Shown here piece after piece: positions 6,990 through 14,411 of a DNA stretch of 20,603 nucleotides. Origin of the DNA: Pseudomonadota bacterium (lineage in GTDB: Bacteria > Pseudomonadota > Alphaproteobacteria > Sphingomonadales > Sphingomonadaceae); contig JAEXFD010000049.1 of the NCBI GenBank assembly GCA_023400405.1, positions 1 to 20,603 of the forward strand, in the 5' to 3' direction. Each line of letters starts with the position of its first letter. The first letter of the stretch is position 1. Below the pieces are notes generated by a model. It made no database searches and was not told where the DNA came from. It was given only the letters and a program-made list of their open reading frames with translations. A program made the position numbers and the translations under genes.

Positions 6990-8375
6990 TTACTTCGCCA
7001 GCGTGGTGAGCAGCAGCTTGTAATAGGTGATCGACGGGGCGATCTCGCTCAGCGGCGTGCGCTCGTTGAGGCCATGCGCGAAGCTGTCCGATTCCTTCAT
7101 GAAGATCGGACTGACGCCATAGCTCGGCACGCCCTTGGCGCGGAACCACATCGAATCGCTTGCGCCCGCGGACATCGACGGCACGATCGGCACATTGGGG
7201 AACCGGGCATGGATGCCCTTGGTCACCAGCGCCATCAGGTCCGGCCGCAGCGGCGAGGCGGGGCTGGCGATCGCGCCGGCAGTGACGTTGGCGATCTTGA
7301 GCGCGGGATCGTTAACGACCTTGGTCAGGGTCGCCTGCACGGCCTCGACCGGCGTGCCGGGGAAGATGCGGCAATTGATGTTGGCGGTCGCCCGCTGGGG
7401 CAGCGCGTTGGTGGCATGGCCGGCATTGACCATCGTCGCCACGCAGGTCGTGCCGGTCTGGCCGATCAGCCCCGGCTCGGCGCGCAGCACGGCCAGCGCC
7501 TGCGGGTCCTGCGGATTGGCGACGAAGGCGCGCATCGCCGCGGCGATGGTGGGCGAATCGGTGGTCTTGGCGCCCTGTTCGAAGCCAGCGCGAGTGATCT
7601 CGTTGATTTCGCCGGGGAATTGATAGGCTTCGATTTTCTCCAGCGCACGGGCGAGCTGGTAGATGGCGTTGGTGCGTGTCGGCGCGCTCGAATGGCCGCC
7701 GGGATTGGTGAAGGTCAGCTCGAAATCGGCATAGGTCTTCTCGGCGCCCTGGAGGCCGAAGATCTCGGGCTTGCCGCTCTCGTCGAGCGCGCCGCCGCCG
7801 CCATCGATGTTCAGCAGTAGCTCGCCGTCATGATATTGGTCGGCCATCGCCGCCGTCGTCTTCATGTCGGTCTCCTCGTCGCCGGAGGCGAGAAGGAGAA
7901 TGTCGCGGCTCGGCTTGAAGCCCTCGCGCTTGAGCTGGATCAGCGTCGCGACCATCGTCGACAGGTCGTATTTCATGTCGGAGGCGCCGCGGCCGAAGAT
8001 ATAGCCGTTCTCGACGATCGGCGTGAACGGATCGCGGGTCCAGTCGGCGGGCTTGGCCTCGACCACGTCCATATGGCCCGAGACGTAGATCGGCTTGCCC
8101 TTTCCGGTGCCGCGATAGCGCGCGACGAGATAGGCGGTGTCGCCCAGCTTCTCGATCCGGACATCGGCGGCATCGAAGCCGCCGGCGACGAGCTGCTCCT
8201 TCAGATAGGCGGCATAGTCCGGCGTCTGGTTGCCCGGGCCGGCGACCGTGCGGAAGGCGATGCCGCGCTTGAGCAGCTCGAGCGCCTGTGCCTCGGCCTG
8301 CGGATTCTTCTGCGCCTGGGCCGCCGGGGCCGAGAGTGCGATTGCCGCCAGCGCCGTAAAGCCGAGAACCCGCAT
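6990..8375 (-). CDS. Secreted M20/M28-type zinc metallopeptidase
   Basis: Predicted periplasmic aminoacylase/carboxypeptidase-like enzyme of peptidase family M20 (461 aa). Residues 1-21 form a signal peptide (MRVLGFTALAAIALSAPAAQA, cleavage before QKN). The metal-binding pattern is complete: H101 and D103 (SGHMDVV), D133 (GASDMK), catalytic E167 and metal E168 (SGDEETD), D191 (NIDGG), and a late histidine in FAHGLNERTPL. A dimerisation domain lies between the two catalytic halves (the GGHSSAP region). The start is supported by AGGAG 7 bases upstream. The substrate is unknown; dipeptides or acylated amino acids are usual for the family. It is followed by the convergent gap and preceded by pncB 67 bases upstream. 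Confidence 0.93.
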   Translation of the reverse strand: MRVLGFTALAAIALSAPAAQAQKNPQAEAQALELLKRGIAFRTVAGPGNQTPDYAAYLKEQLVAGGFDAADVRIEKLGDTAYLVARYRGTGKGKPIYVSGHMDVVEAKPADWTRDPFTPIVENGYIFGRGASDMKYDLSTMVATLIQLKREGFKPSRDILLLASGDEETDMKTTAAMADQYHDGELLLNIDGGGGALDESGKPEIFGLQGAEKTYADFELTFTNPGGHSSAPTRTNAIYQLARALEKIEAYQFPGEINEITRAGFEQGAKTTDSPTIAAAMRAFVANPQDPQALAVLRAEPGLIGQTGTTCVATMVNAGHATNALPQRATANINCRIFPGTPVEAVQATLTKVVNDPALKIANVTAGAIASPASPLRPDLMALVTKGIHARFPNVPIVPSMSAGASDSMWFRAKGVPSYGVSPIFMKESDSFAHGLNERTPLSEIAPSITYYKLLLTTLAK

Positions 8376-8442
8376 CCATTTTCTCCTGTTCGAACCCGGC
8401 TTCACGCTAGCGCACGCGTGGCGCGGGTCAACGGTGGAACGC

Positions 8443-9747
8443 TCAGACCGCGATATCGTGGGTGCGGCGCCCCTCGTCACCGAAGACGCGCAGGTAGCGG
8501 GCGATTTCCCCCGGATCGCCGGTGGCCTTGGCTGGGTTGTCGGAGAGCTTGACCGCGGGGCGGCCGGCGACGTGCGTCACCTTGCAGACCAGCGAGATCG
8601 GCTCGAGGCCATGGCCGCCATCGGGATCGCAGCCGCGGAAATCGTTGGTGAGGTTGGTGCCCCAGCCGAAGCTGGTCCGCACCCGGCCGTGGAAATGGCG
8701 ATAGGCGGCCTCGATCGTATCGACGTCCATCCCGTCGGAGAAGATCAGCAGCTTGTCGCGCGGGTCGCGGCGCTTGTCGCGCCACCAGCGCAGGATCTGC
8801 TCGCCGCCTTCGATTGGCGGCATGGAATCGGGGCGGAAGCCGGTCCAGTCGGCCACCCAATCGGGCGCGTCGCGCAGGAAGGCGGCGGTGCCGAAGGCGT
8901 CGGGCAGGGCGATCAGCAGGTTGCCGCCATAATGGGCGCGCCATTGCTCGAGCACGCGATAGGGCGCGCCGGCCAGCGCCTCGTCGCTGTCGGCCAGCGC
9001 CGCCTCGACCATCGGCAGCTCGTGCGCATTGGTGCCGATCGCTTCCAGATCGGCGTCCATCGCCAGCAGCACGTTGGAGGTGCCGATGAACCGCTCGCCG
9101 AGCCCTTCCTTCAGCGCCTCGACGCACCAGCGCTGCCAGAGGAAGCCGTGGCGGCGGCGGGTGCCGAAATCGGAGAGGACGAGATCGGGGAGCTGCCGCA
9201 GCCGCTCGACCTTGTCCCACAGCTTGGCCTTGGCGCGCGCATAGAGCACATCGAGCGCGAACCGGCCCTTGTCGCGCATCGCGGCGCGCGAGCGCAGCTC
9301 GTTGACGATGGCGAGCGCGGGGATTTCCCACATGCTGGTCTGCGTCCACGGCCCGTCGAAATGCAGCTCATACTGCCCATCCACCTTGCGCAGGTCGTAT
9401 TCGGGCAGCCGGAAGTCGGCGAGCCAGGCGATGAAGTCCGGCGCGAACATCTGGCGCTTGCCGTAGAAGCTGTTGCCGGCGAGCCAGATCAGCTCCTTCT
9501 TGGCGAAGCGGATCGTGCGGGCATGATCGAGCTGCGCGCGCAATTCGCCCTCGTCGATGACGTCGGCGAGGCGGACCGCGCGGCTGCGGTTGATCAGCGA
9601 GAAGGTGACCGGCAGATCGGGATGCAGGTGCCGGATCATCTGGAGCATCAGCAGCTTGTAGAAATCGGTATCGAGCAGGCTGCGGACGATCGGATCGAGC
9701 CGGAAATTGTGATTGTAAGTGCGGGTCGCGATATCGGTGACGGCCAT
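8443..9747 (-). CDS. pncB: Nicotinate phosphoribosyltransferase (PncB)
   Basis: Converts nicotinate and PRPP (with ATP) to nicotinate mononucleotide in the Preiss-Handler NAD salvage pathway, in the cytosol. The 434-aa protein is a little longer than E. coli PncB (400 aa). Seen are the N-terminal LLDTDFYKLLMLQ (24-36), the substrate loop DFGTRRRHG (193-201), the phosphorylated histidine region AIGTNAHELPM (H242), and the phosphate-binding part IFSDGMDVD and FGWGTNLTND. The ATG has the strong ribosome site GGGAGGG close upstream; the frame is open further upstream but has no good start. It is divergent from the tRNA-Gly gene. Confidence 0.97.
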   Translation of the reverse strand: MAVTDIATRTYNHNFRLDPIVRSLLDTDFYKLLMLQMIRHLHPDLPVTFSLINRSRAVRLADVIDEGELRAQLDHARTIRFAKKELIWLAGNSFYGKRQMFAPDFIAWLADFRLPEYDLRKVDGQYELHFDGPWTQTSMWEIPALAIVNELRSRAAMRDKGRFALDVLYARAKAKLWDKVERLRQLPDLVLSDFGTRRRHGFLWQRWCVEALKEGLGERFIGTSNVLLAMDADLEAIGTNAHELPMVEAALADSDEALAGAPYRVLEQWRAHYGGNLLIALPDAFGTAAFLRDAPDWVADWTGFRPDSMPPIEGGEQILRWWRDKRRDPRDKLLIFSDGMDVDTIEAAYRHFHGRVRTSFGWGTNLTNDFRGCDPDGGHGLEPISLVCKVTHVAGRPAVKLSDNPAKATGDPGEIARYLRVFGDEGRRTHDIAV

Positions 9748-9803
9748 AGCCCTCCCTAGCGGGCATTTGCGCCCAACGCACGGGGCGGGGCGGCGATGCC
9801 GGC

Positions 9804-9833
9804 TTGACAGCGGCAGGCAAAGCGGGGATTTCA
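9804..9833 (+). promoter_or_regulatory. Promoter of tRNA-Gly(CCC)
   Basis: A perfect TTGACA -35 box lies at 9804-9809. At 17-18 bases spacing the -10 is poor (GATTTC/ATTTCA, 9827-9833). The distance places a start just before the tRNA 5' end at 9843. A strong -35 with a weak -10 is common for stable-RNA promoters in Alphaproteobacteria. Confidence 0.5.
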
Positions 9834-9842
9834 GCGCGCCTT

Positions 9843-9916
9843 GCGGGTGTAGCTCAATGGTAGAGCAGAAGCTTCCCAAGCTTACGACGAGGGTTCGATT
9901 CCCTTCACCCGCTCCA
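9843..9916 (+). tRNA. tRNA-Gly (anticodon CCC)
   Basis: Full cloverleaf of 74 nt with encoded CCA. The acceptor arms are GCGGGTG and CACCCGC with discriminator T. The D-stem is GCTC/GAGC and the anticodon loop is TTCCCAA with anticodon CCC. The T-arm is GAGGG-TTCGATT-CCCTT. It decodes GGG glycine codons. The anticodon stem has a G-A mismatch at its outer end. The lipid-kinase-like gene begins 52 bases later on the same strand with no clear terminator between them. Confidence 0.97.
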
Positions 9917-9968
9917 ATCCTCCCGAACCGCTGAGCCCTTTTCGCGCGTCGAGCGTTACGGGGGCGCA

Positions 9969-10805
9969 ATGCAGACGCTGTGGTTCATCACCAATCCGAA
10001 TTCGGGCACCGCGACGCGCAAGAAGTGCGACGCGCTCGAAGTCGTGTTCGAGGAGCGCGGCCTAAGCCTCGCCGGACGCACCGAATTTCCCGAGGAGAAG
10101 CTGCCGACCGCGCGCAAGCTCGATGTCGCGAAGGTGGACACGGTGGTGCTCTTCGCCGGCGACGGCACGATCAACGCGGCGCTGTGCGCGCTCGCCAAGT
10201 GGAAGGGGAGCTTCCTGATCCTGCCCGGCGGGACGATGAACCTGCTCGCCAAGGCGCTGCACGACGAGAGCGATCCGCACAAGATCGTCCATGCCGCGCA
10301 TCGGGAGAAGCGCCGCGTCGCGCTGCCCTTCATCCAGGCGGGCAAGCATCGCGCGTTCGTCGGGCTGATCCTCGGCCCCGCGGCGGCCTGGGCCCGTGCG
10401 CGCGAGGCGGCGCGCAAGGGCAAGGTGGCGCGGCTGTTCGGCGCCGCGCGTGCGGCCTGGCGGCGGACGTTCGGCGAAAAGGGCATCCGCGTCGATGGCG
10501 CGCCGGGGCTCGGAGACCGGTACCAGGCGGTGTTCGTCACGCCCGAGCTCGGCCATCTCGACGTCGCCGCGGTCGACGCGCGCGATTGGCGCTCGATCAC
10601 CGAGCTCGGCTGGGGATGGCTGACCGGCGACTGGGTGGCGGCGCGCGCGGTTTCGGAATCGCAGGCGAAGACGCTGTCGGTGCGCGGCAAGGGCGCGGCG
10701 CTGGCGCTGTTCGACGGCGAGCCGGTCCAGCTCGATCCCGGCGTGACGATCCGCGCCGGCAAGAGCCTCGAATCCTTCATCGCGACGCGCAAGGCCGCCG
10801 GATGA
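9969..10805 (+). CDS. Diacylglycerol/lipid kinase family protein
   Basis: Member of the DAGK catalytic-domain family (YegS/DgkB-like lipid kinases), 278 aa. The nucleotide-binding motifs are visible as NPNSGT (9-14), FAGDGTINAAL (62-72) and LPGGTMNLLAK (85-95), the GDGT and PGGT-N signatures of the family. There is no signal peptide or membrane helix, so it probably acts at the inner face of the membrane. The lipid substrate (diacylglycerol, sphingoid base or undecaprenol-like) cannot be read from sequence; sphingoid lipids are possible in a sphingomonad. Its stop overlaps the start of the metallophosphoesterase gene (ATGA), so the two are translationally coupled. Confidence 0.9.
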   Translation: MQTLWFITNPNSGTATRKKCDALEVVFEERGLSLAGRTEFPEEKLPTARKLDVAKVDTVVLFAGDGTINAALCALAKWKGSFLILPGGTMNLLAKALHDESDPHKIVHAAHREKRRVALPFIQAGKHRAFVGLILGPAAAWARAREAARKGKVARLFGAARAAWRRTFGEKGIRVDGAPGLGDRYQAVFVTPELGHLDVAAVDARDWRSITELGWGWLTGDWVAARAVSESQAKTLSVRGKGAALALFDGEPVQLDPGVTIRAGKSLESFIATRKAAG

Positions 10806-11548
10806 CCCGGCTCTTCCACGTCAGCGACGTGCATTTCGGCCGCGAGGATCGCGCCGCGATCGACTGGTTCGACGCCACCGTGCGCGCGGAGCAGCCCGAC
10901 GCGATCATCATGACCGGCGACCTCACCATGCGCGCGCGGGCGGCGGAGTTCAGCGCGGCAGCCAAATGGCTGGAAAGCCTCGGCCGCCCGGTGACGGTGG
11001 AGGTCGGCAATCACGACTTGCCCTATTTCAACCTCTGGGCCCGCTTCGTAACGCCGTACAAGCGCTATGTCGCGCTCGAGCGGATGATCGAGAAGCCGCT
11101 CGACGTGAACGGGGTCGCGGTAGTGCCGCTCAAGACCACGGCGCGCTTCCAGTGGCGGCTCAACTGGTCGAAGGGCCATGTCAGCACCCACGCCCTCCAG
11201 CAGTCGCTCGCGCTCGTCGAGGCGGTGCCCCCCGGCGGCCTCGTGTTCGTCGCCTGCCATCATCCGCTGGTCGAGGGCGGAACCCGGGCGACTTCTGAGA
11301 CCAGGGGTGGGCACCGCGCACTCGATGCATTGGCGACAGCGGGTGCCGATGCGGTGCTGACCGGGCACGTCCACGATCCCTTCGACGTGGAGCATGTCGT
11401 GGGCGGCCGCAGCGTCAGGCTGATCGGCGCAGGGACGCTGTCCGAGCGGGTGCGCGACCGGCCGCCCTCGTTCAACGAAATCACAATCGACGGCGCGAGC
11501 TTCTCGACGCGCGCCCGCTTCCTTGGGGAGGCGAGCGTGGCGCTGTAA
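10802..11548 (+). CDS. Calcineurin-like metallophosphoesterase
   Basis: Predicted dimetal phosphoesterase (248 aa). All family motifs are in place: D9 and H11 (SDVHFG), D40 (TGDLT), N70 and H71 (GNHD), H153 (CHHP) and GHVH (188-191). It has no signal peptide, so it is probably cytosolic. The layout resembles the cAMP phosphodiesterase CpdA / Icc group, but the substrate is not determinable here. The start overlaps the lipid-kinase-like stop by four bases (ATGA), which suggests one operon and possibly linked lipid or phosphate metabolism. The composite repeat at 11554-11702 follows directly. Confidence 0.92.
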   Translation: MTRLFHVSDVHFGREDRAAIDWFDATVRAEQPDAIIMTGDLTMRARAAEFSAAAKWLESLGRPVTVEVGNHDLPYFNLWARFVTPYKRYVALERMIEKPLDVNGVAVVPLKTTARFQWRLNWSKGHVSTHALQQSLALVEAVPPGGLVFVACHHPLVEGGTRATSETRGGHRALDALATAGADAVLTGHVHDPFDVEHVVGGRSVRLIGAGTLSERVRDRPPSFNEITIDGASFSTRARFLGEASVAL

Positions 11549-11553
11549 AGAAA

Positions 11554-11702
11554 TCCTCCCCGAGCTCGTCTCGGGGAGGGGGGCCGCGCCCCGAAGCCGC
11601 GGGGTGGAGGGGTCGGCGCAGCGCGCCGCGACTTGCGGTAAAGCCCCTCCACCACCGCCTACGGCGGCGGTCCCCCTCCCCCAGACAAGCTGGGGGAGGA
11701 TC
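11554..11702. repeat. Composite inverted-repeat element in a convergent gap
   Basis: Nested inverted repeats fill the gap between the phosphoesterase gene and the VOC gene. Hairpin A has arms 11555-11564 and 11570-11579 (loop CTCGT). Hairpin B has arms 11675-11684 and 11690-11699 (loop ACAAG). Between them, GGTGGAGGGG (11603-11612) pairs with CCCCTCCACC (11644-11653), and CCGCC/GGCGG (11655-11667) makes a small hairpin. Hairpin B is an inverted copy of hairpin A (22 of 25 bases alike) with one compensatory G-C to C-G swap in the stem. It looks like a mobile, MITE- or REP-type non-coding element and may also stop transcription. No T-tract follows. Confidence 0.85.
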
Positions 11703-11710
11703 TGGTTGGG

Positions 11711-12091
11711 TCAACGCTTCGAAATATCCTGGCCGAACACGATCATGTTCCCATCCGGCGCCAGCACCATCAGCTCGCGCTGCCCATACATCTGGTCGAC
11801 CGGCCCATGGAGCTCGCCGGCATTGAGCCTGTGGATGCGCGGCTCGAGCTCCCGACAAACGGCATCGACATCCTCGACGTCGATATAATAGCAAGTGCGC
11901 CGGTTGCCCGGCGGCGCGCCGTCGTCGCCATGGTTCTGGAGCAGCCGGAACGCGACGGACTCGCGTTGGACATAGGCATAGTCCGCGGTGCGAAAGCGCA
12001 GCTCGAACGCCAGCGCTTCGGTGAAAAAGTCGATCGCCGCCTCGATGTCCGGCACGTGCATGAACGGCGTGATGCGATAGAGATTGGCCAT
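11711..12091 (-). CDS. VOC-fold (glyoxalase/bleomycin resistance-like) protein
   Basis: A 126-aa protein of the vicinal oxygen chelate superfamily. It begins with ITPFMHVPDIEAAIDFFTEAL (7-27), the usual first beta-alpha unit, and ends with ELMVLAPDGNMIVFGQDI, the usual last strands of the second unit. Members bind a metal and include glyoxalases, dioxygenases and antibiotic-binding proteins; the substrate here is unknown. The start is supported by AGGGGAGG upstream. It is the last gene of the minus-strand block and faces the repeat element. Confidence 0.88.
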   Translation of the reverse strand: MANLYRITPFMHVPDIEAAIDFFTEALAFELRFRTADYAYVQRESVAFRLLQNHGDDGAPPGNRRTCYYIDVEDVDAVCRELEPRIHRLNAGELHGPVDQMYGQRELMVLAPDGNMIVFGQDISKR

Positions 12092-12200
12092 CGTCCGCCT
12101 CCCCTAAAGGGCTGACCTTGGACCCGGCGGAGGATAGCGCAATCCCGATAGGGCGTTAAGCGCGAATGAACCAGATGTTGGCCACGAGGATGAGCTTCGG

Positions 12201-12962
12201 TCAGGGTTCCGGTGCTTCGGAGCACCGCAACCATAGCCAAATGACGGACAGGGGCGTCAGAACGACGGCGGACAGAAGCGAAAAGGCCTGGGAGACGCTA
12301 CCATAGTCCTGGAACAGCCCGACGCCGCCGAAAAAAGTGAATAGCCAGGTCGCCGCCGTGGCGACGACAAGGGCGAGTCGTGCCGGGCGACGCGCCGTGA
12401 TCACCGGGATCAGCATCGGAGCGATGCGCGCGAGGAAATGCGCGACCAGGACGAGCGACGGGACGAACAGAAATGGGAACAGCAGCCAGACGCTGATGTT
12501 CAGGCCGGATGCAGCGATCGCGATATCCGCATGCGTCGTTATCGCGCGAATGGGCACATAGCTCCACACATTGCCGGCGCACATCGTCATCAGCCAGAAC
12601 AGGAAAGAAGCCAGTCCGATTTGGCGCGCGTCCAGCCGCCCGACGATCACGCCGAGGGCAATGTACAAAAGCGCGTTCCCGACATACGGCCCGGCGAGCG
12701 CGATGCTCGCCACGGCGAACCCGTGACCGCCGCTGAGGATCGCGTCATAGGGCACATTGTCGCCCACCTGCGCCAGCAGCACGATGTTCGCCGGGGAGGG
12801 CCCGCCATAATCAAGGGCCAGCGGGTTGGACATGAAGCCGAACGCCCAAGCCGCGAAACTATGGGAAAACTCATGCGTGAGGTATGCGATGGCATGGGTG
12901 GCGATCACGATCCCCACCGTGATCATGACAAAGCCGAACTCTCTCCCGACGGCGTGTCTCAC
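12201..12962 (-). CDS. Polytopic membrane protein with HEFSH motif (M50-like)
   Basis: A protein of about 253 aa with roughly six hydrophobic segments. Helix 1 carries HEFSH (30-34), the HExxH zinc motif. Later come ALAGPYVGNALLY (88-100), like the GPxxN helix of site-2 proteases, and NVWSYVPIRAITTHAD (131-146). The latter has the N...P...D layout of the third-ligand helix, though without the usual LDG. It therefore looks like a divergent intramembrane zinc peptidase of the M50 kind, or a degenerate relative. The start is uncertain: GTG at 12962 has GGGAGG a few bases upstream; GTG at 12986 and ATG at 12926 are alternatives. Composition is lower in GC than its neighbours (about 57% by hand count at 12841-12960). 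The DUF1501 gene ends 56 bases upstream. Confidence 0.75.
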   Translation of the reverse strand: MRHAVGREFGFVMITVGIVIATHAIAYLTHEFSHSFAAWAFGFMSNPLALDYGGPSPANIVLLAQVGDNVPYDAILSGGHGFAVASIALAGPYVGNALLYIALGVIVGRLDARQIGLASFLFWLMTMCAGNVWSYVPIRAITTHADIAIAASGLNISVWLLFPFLFVPSLVLVAHFLARIAPMLIPVITARRPARLALVVATAATWLFTFFGGVGLFQDYGSVSQAFSLLSAVVLTPLSVIWLWLRCSEAPEP

Positions 12963-13018
12963 CTGACCTCCCAGCGCGACCTCCACCGCCTTTGGGATAA
13001 GATTCGTCGCGCGGCAAC

Positions 13019-14398
13019 CTAGGCGCGGAACAACCCTATGGGCCCGCGCCCGCCGGTGCTCCAGGTCGACCAATTGGGGAAGACATAGGGCATGTCGGCA
13101 TCGGCGACGCCGTGCCAGCGGGCGATCGCGCCGAGATATTCTTCCTGCGCCACCGCGGGCACGAAGCGGCCCTCGCTGCTCACGTCGGTCGCGCCGCCCA
13201 GCACCGGATCGGGATAGGCCCCGAAGATGCCGCCGGGTGCGACATTGCCGCCCACGACGAGCTGGTTGCCGCCCCATGCGTGATCGGTCCCGGTCTGGGC
13301 GTTGCCCTTATAGGTCCGGCCGAAATCGCTCATCGTGAAGGCGGTGACATTCTCCGACATCCCGAGCGACTTCATCGCGCGGTAAAAGCCCGCCAGCGCC
13401 ATGGCGAGATCGGCCAACAGATTGGCGTGCCCGCCGGTATCGTTGTTGCCGCCATTGGTCTGGCCGGAATGGGTGTCGTAGCCGCCCTGGCTGACGAAGA
13501 AGGTCTGGCGATTATGGCCCAGCGATCCGCGCGCATCGATCATCCGGGCGACGCGCATCAGCTGGCGGGCGACGTCGCTGGTCAGCGCCGCGCCCGTCGT
13601 CGGATTGACGAAATAGCCGTCGAGCGCGCTGGTCGCGGAGATGATCGTGTTGGCCGTGGTCGCCTGGTCGTAGCTGGCGTTGACCGCCTTGGCCACGCCC
13701 GCGGTGATGTCGCCATAGCTGCTGCCGTCGGCAAAGGCGCTGAGCGCATTGTTCTTGGCGCCGTTCGAACCGGCGGTGCTCGTCGAATAGCCCGAGCGCG
13801 AAAGCGTGCCGGTGGACGGCAGCACCAGCGCCGAGCTGGTCTTGCCGATCACTGCGAGCTGCGATCCGGCGATCGACATCATCGAGGGCATGGTGGTCGC
13901 GCCCATGCGATCGGCGATGCGGCCCATGAAGCCGTCGGTGGCGAAATCGCGGGCGCGCAGGCCCTGCCAGTGCGATTGCTCGTCCGAATGGCTCATCAGG
14001 TTGAGCGGGCGCAGGTCGGCGCGCGACTGATAGGTCGATTTGGTCAGCGGCGCGAACAGCGTGCCGGTGTTGAGGATCAGCGCCAGGCTGCCCTCGTCCC
14101 AGACCGACCGCAGCGCCGACATCGCCGGATGGAGCGCATAGCTGGCATTGGTCAGCGCGGTGAGCTGGCTGGCCTTGATGCCCACGCTGCCGCGCGCGGC
14201 GAGATATTGGGGATGCCGCGCATCGGTGGGGATCACCATGTTCCAGCTGTCGTTGCCGCCGAACAGGAACACGCCGACCATCGCGCGGTAGCTGCCGGAA
14301 GGGGCCGCCATCGCCGTGGTGCGGCCGAGCTGGCCGAGGGCCGCGAGCGCGCCGGTGCCGGCGGTCACGCGCATGAAGTCGCGTCGGGAGAGAGTCAT
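13019..14398 (-). CDS. Tat-exported DUF1501 protein
   Basis: A 459-aa exported protein. The N-terminus has a twin-arginine signal, SRRDFMRV (4-11), followed by a hydrophobic stretch and a likely cut after AMA (29-31). DUF1501 proteins share features with the alkaline phosphatase/sulfatase fold. Matching blocks here are GVFLFGGNDSWNM (42-54), GGYDTH (305-310), MSDFGRT (356-362) and TDHAWGGNQLVVGG (371-384). The role is unknown. The gene starts 13 bases after the stop of the DUF1800 gene, with GAGGAG about 10 bases before the ATG. DUF1800 and DUF1501 genes are commonly paired in bacteria, which suggests a shared periplasmic function. Confidence 0.92.
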   Translation of the reverse strand: MTLSRRDFMRVTAGTGALAALGQLGRTTAMAAPSGSYRAMVGVFLFGGNDSWNMVIPTDARHPQYLAARGSVGIKASQLTALTNASYALHPAMSALRSVWDEGSLALILNTGTLFAPLTKSTYQSRADLRPLNLMSHSDEQSHWQGLRARDFATDGFMGRIADRMGATTMPSMMSIAGSQLAVIGKTSSALVLPSTGTLSRSGYSTSTAGSNGAKNNALSAFADGSSYGDITAGVAKAVNASYDQATTANTIISATSALDGYFVNPTTGAALTSDVARQLMRVARMIDARGSLGHNRQTFFVSQGGYDTHSGQTNGGNNDTGGHANLLADLAMALAGFYRAMKSLGMSENVTAFTMSDFGRTYKGNAQTGTDHAWGGNQLVVGGNVAPGGIFGAYPDPVLGGATDVSSEGRFVPAVAQEEYLGAIARWHGVADADMPYVFPNWSTWSTGGRGPIGLFRA

Positions 14399-14411
14399 GT
14401 CGGGCGGCTCC

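Noticed and set aside
8230..9759. 509-codon plus-strand frame opposite pncB
   Set aside because: Antisense to a certain enzyme gene; composition typical of a shadow frame.
9980..10801. In-frame upstream extension of the metallophosphoesterase
   Set aside because: It runs through the lipid-kinase-like gene in another frame and is Arg-rich. The SDVHFG domain begins at once after the ATG at 10802, which overlaps the kinase stop.
12963..13277. N-terminal extension of the HEFSH membrane protein
   Set aside because: The extra segment overlaps the DUF1501 coding end in another frame and is Arg-rich; a GTG with a ribosome site at 12962 is more likely.
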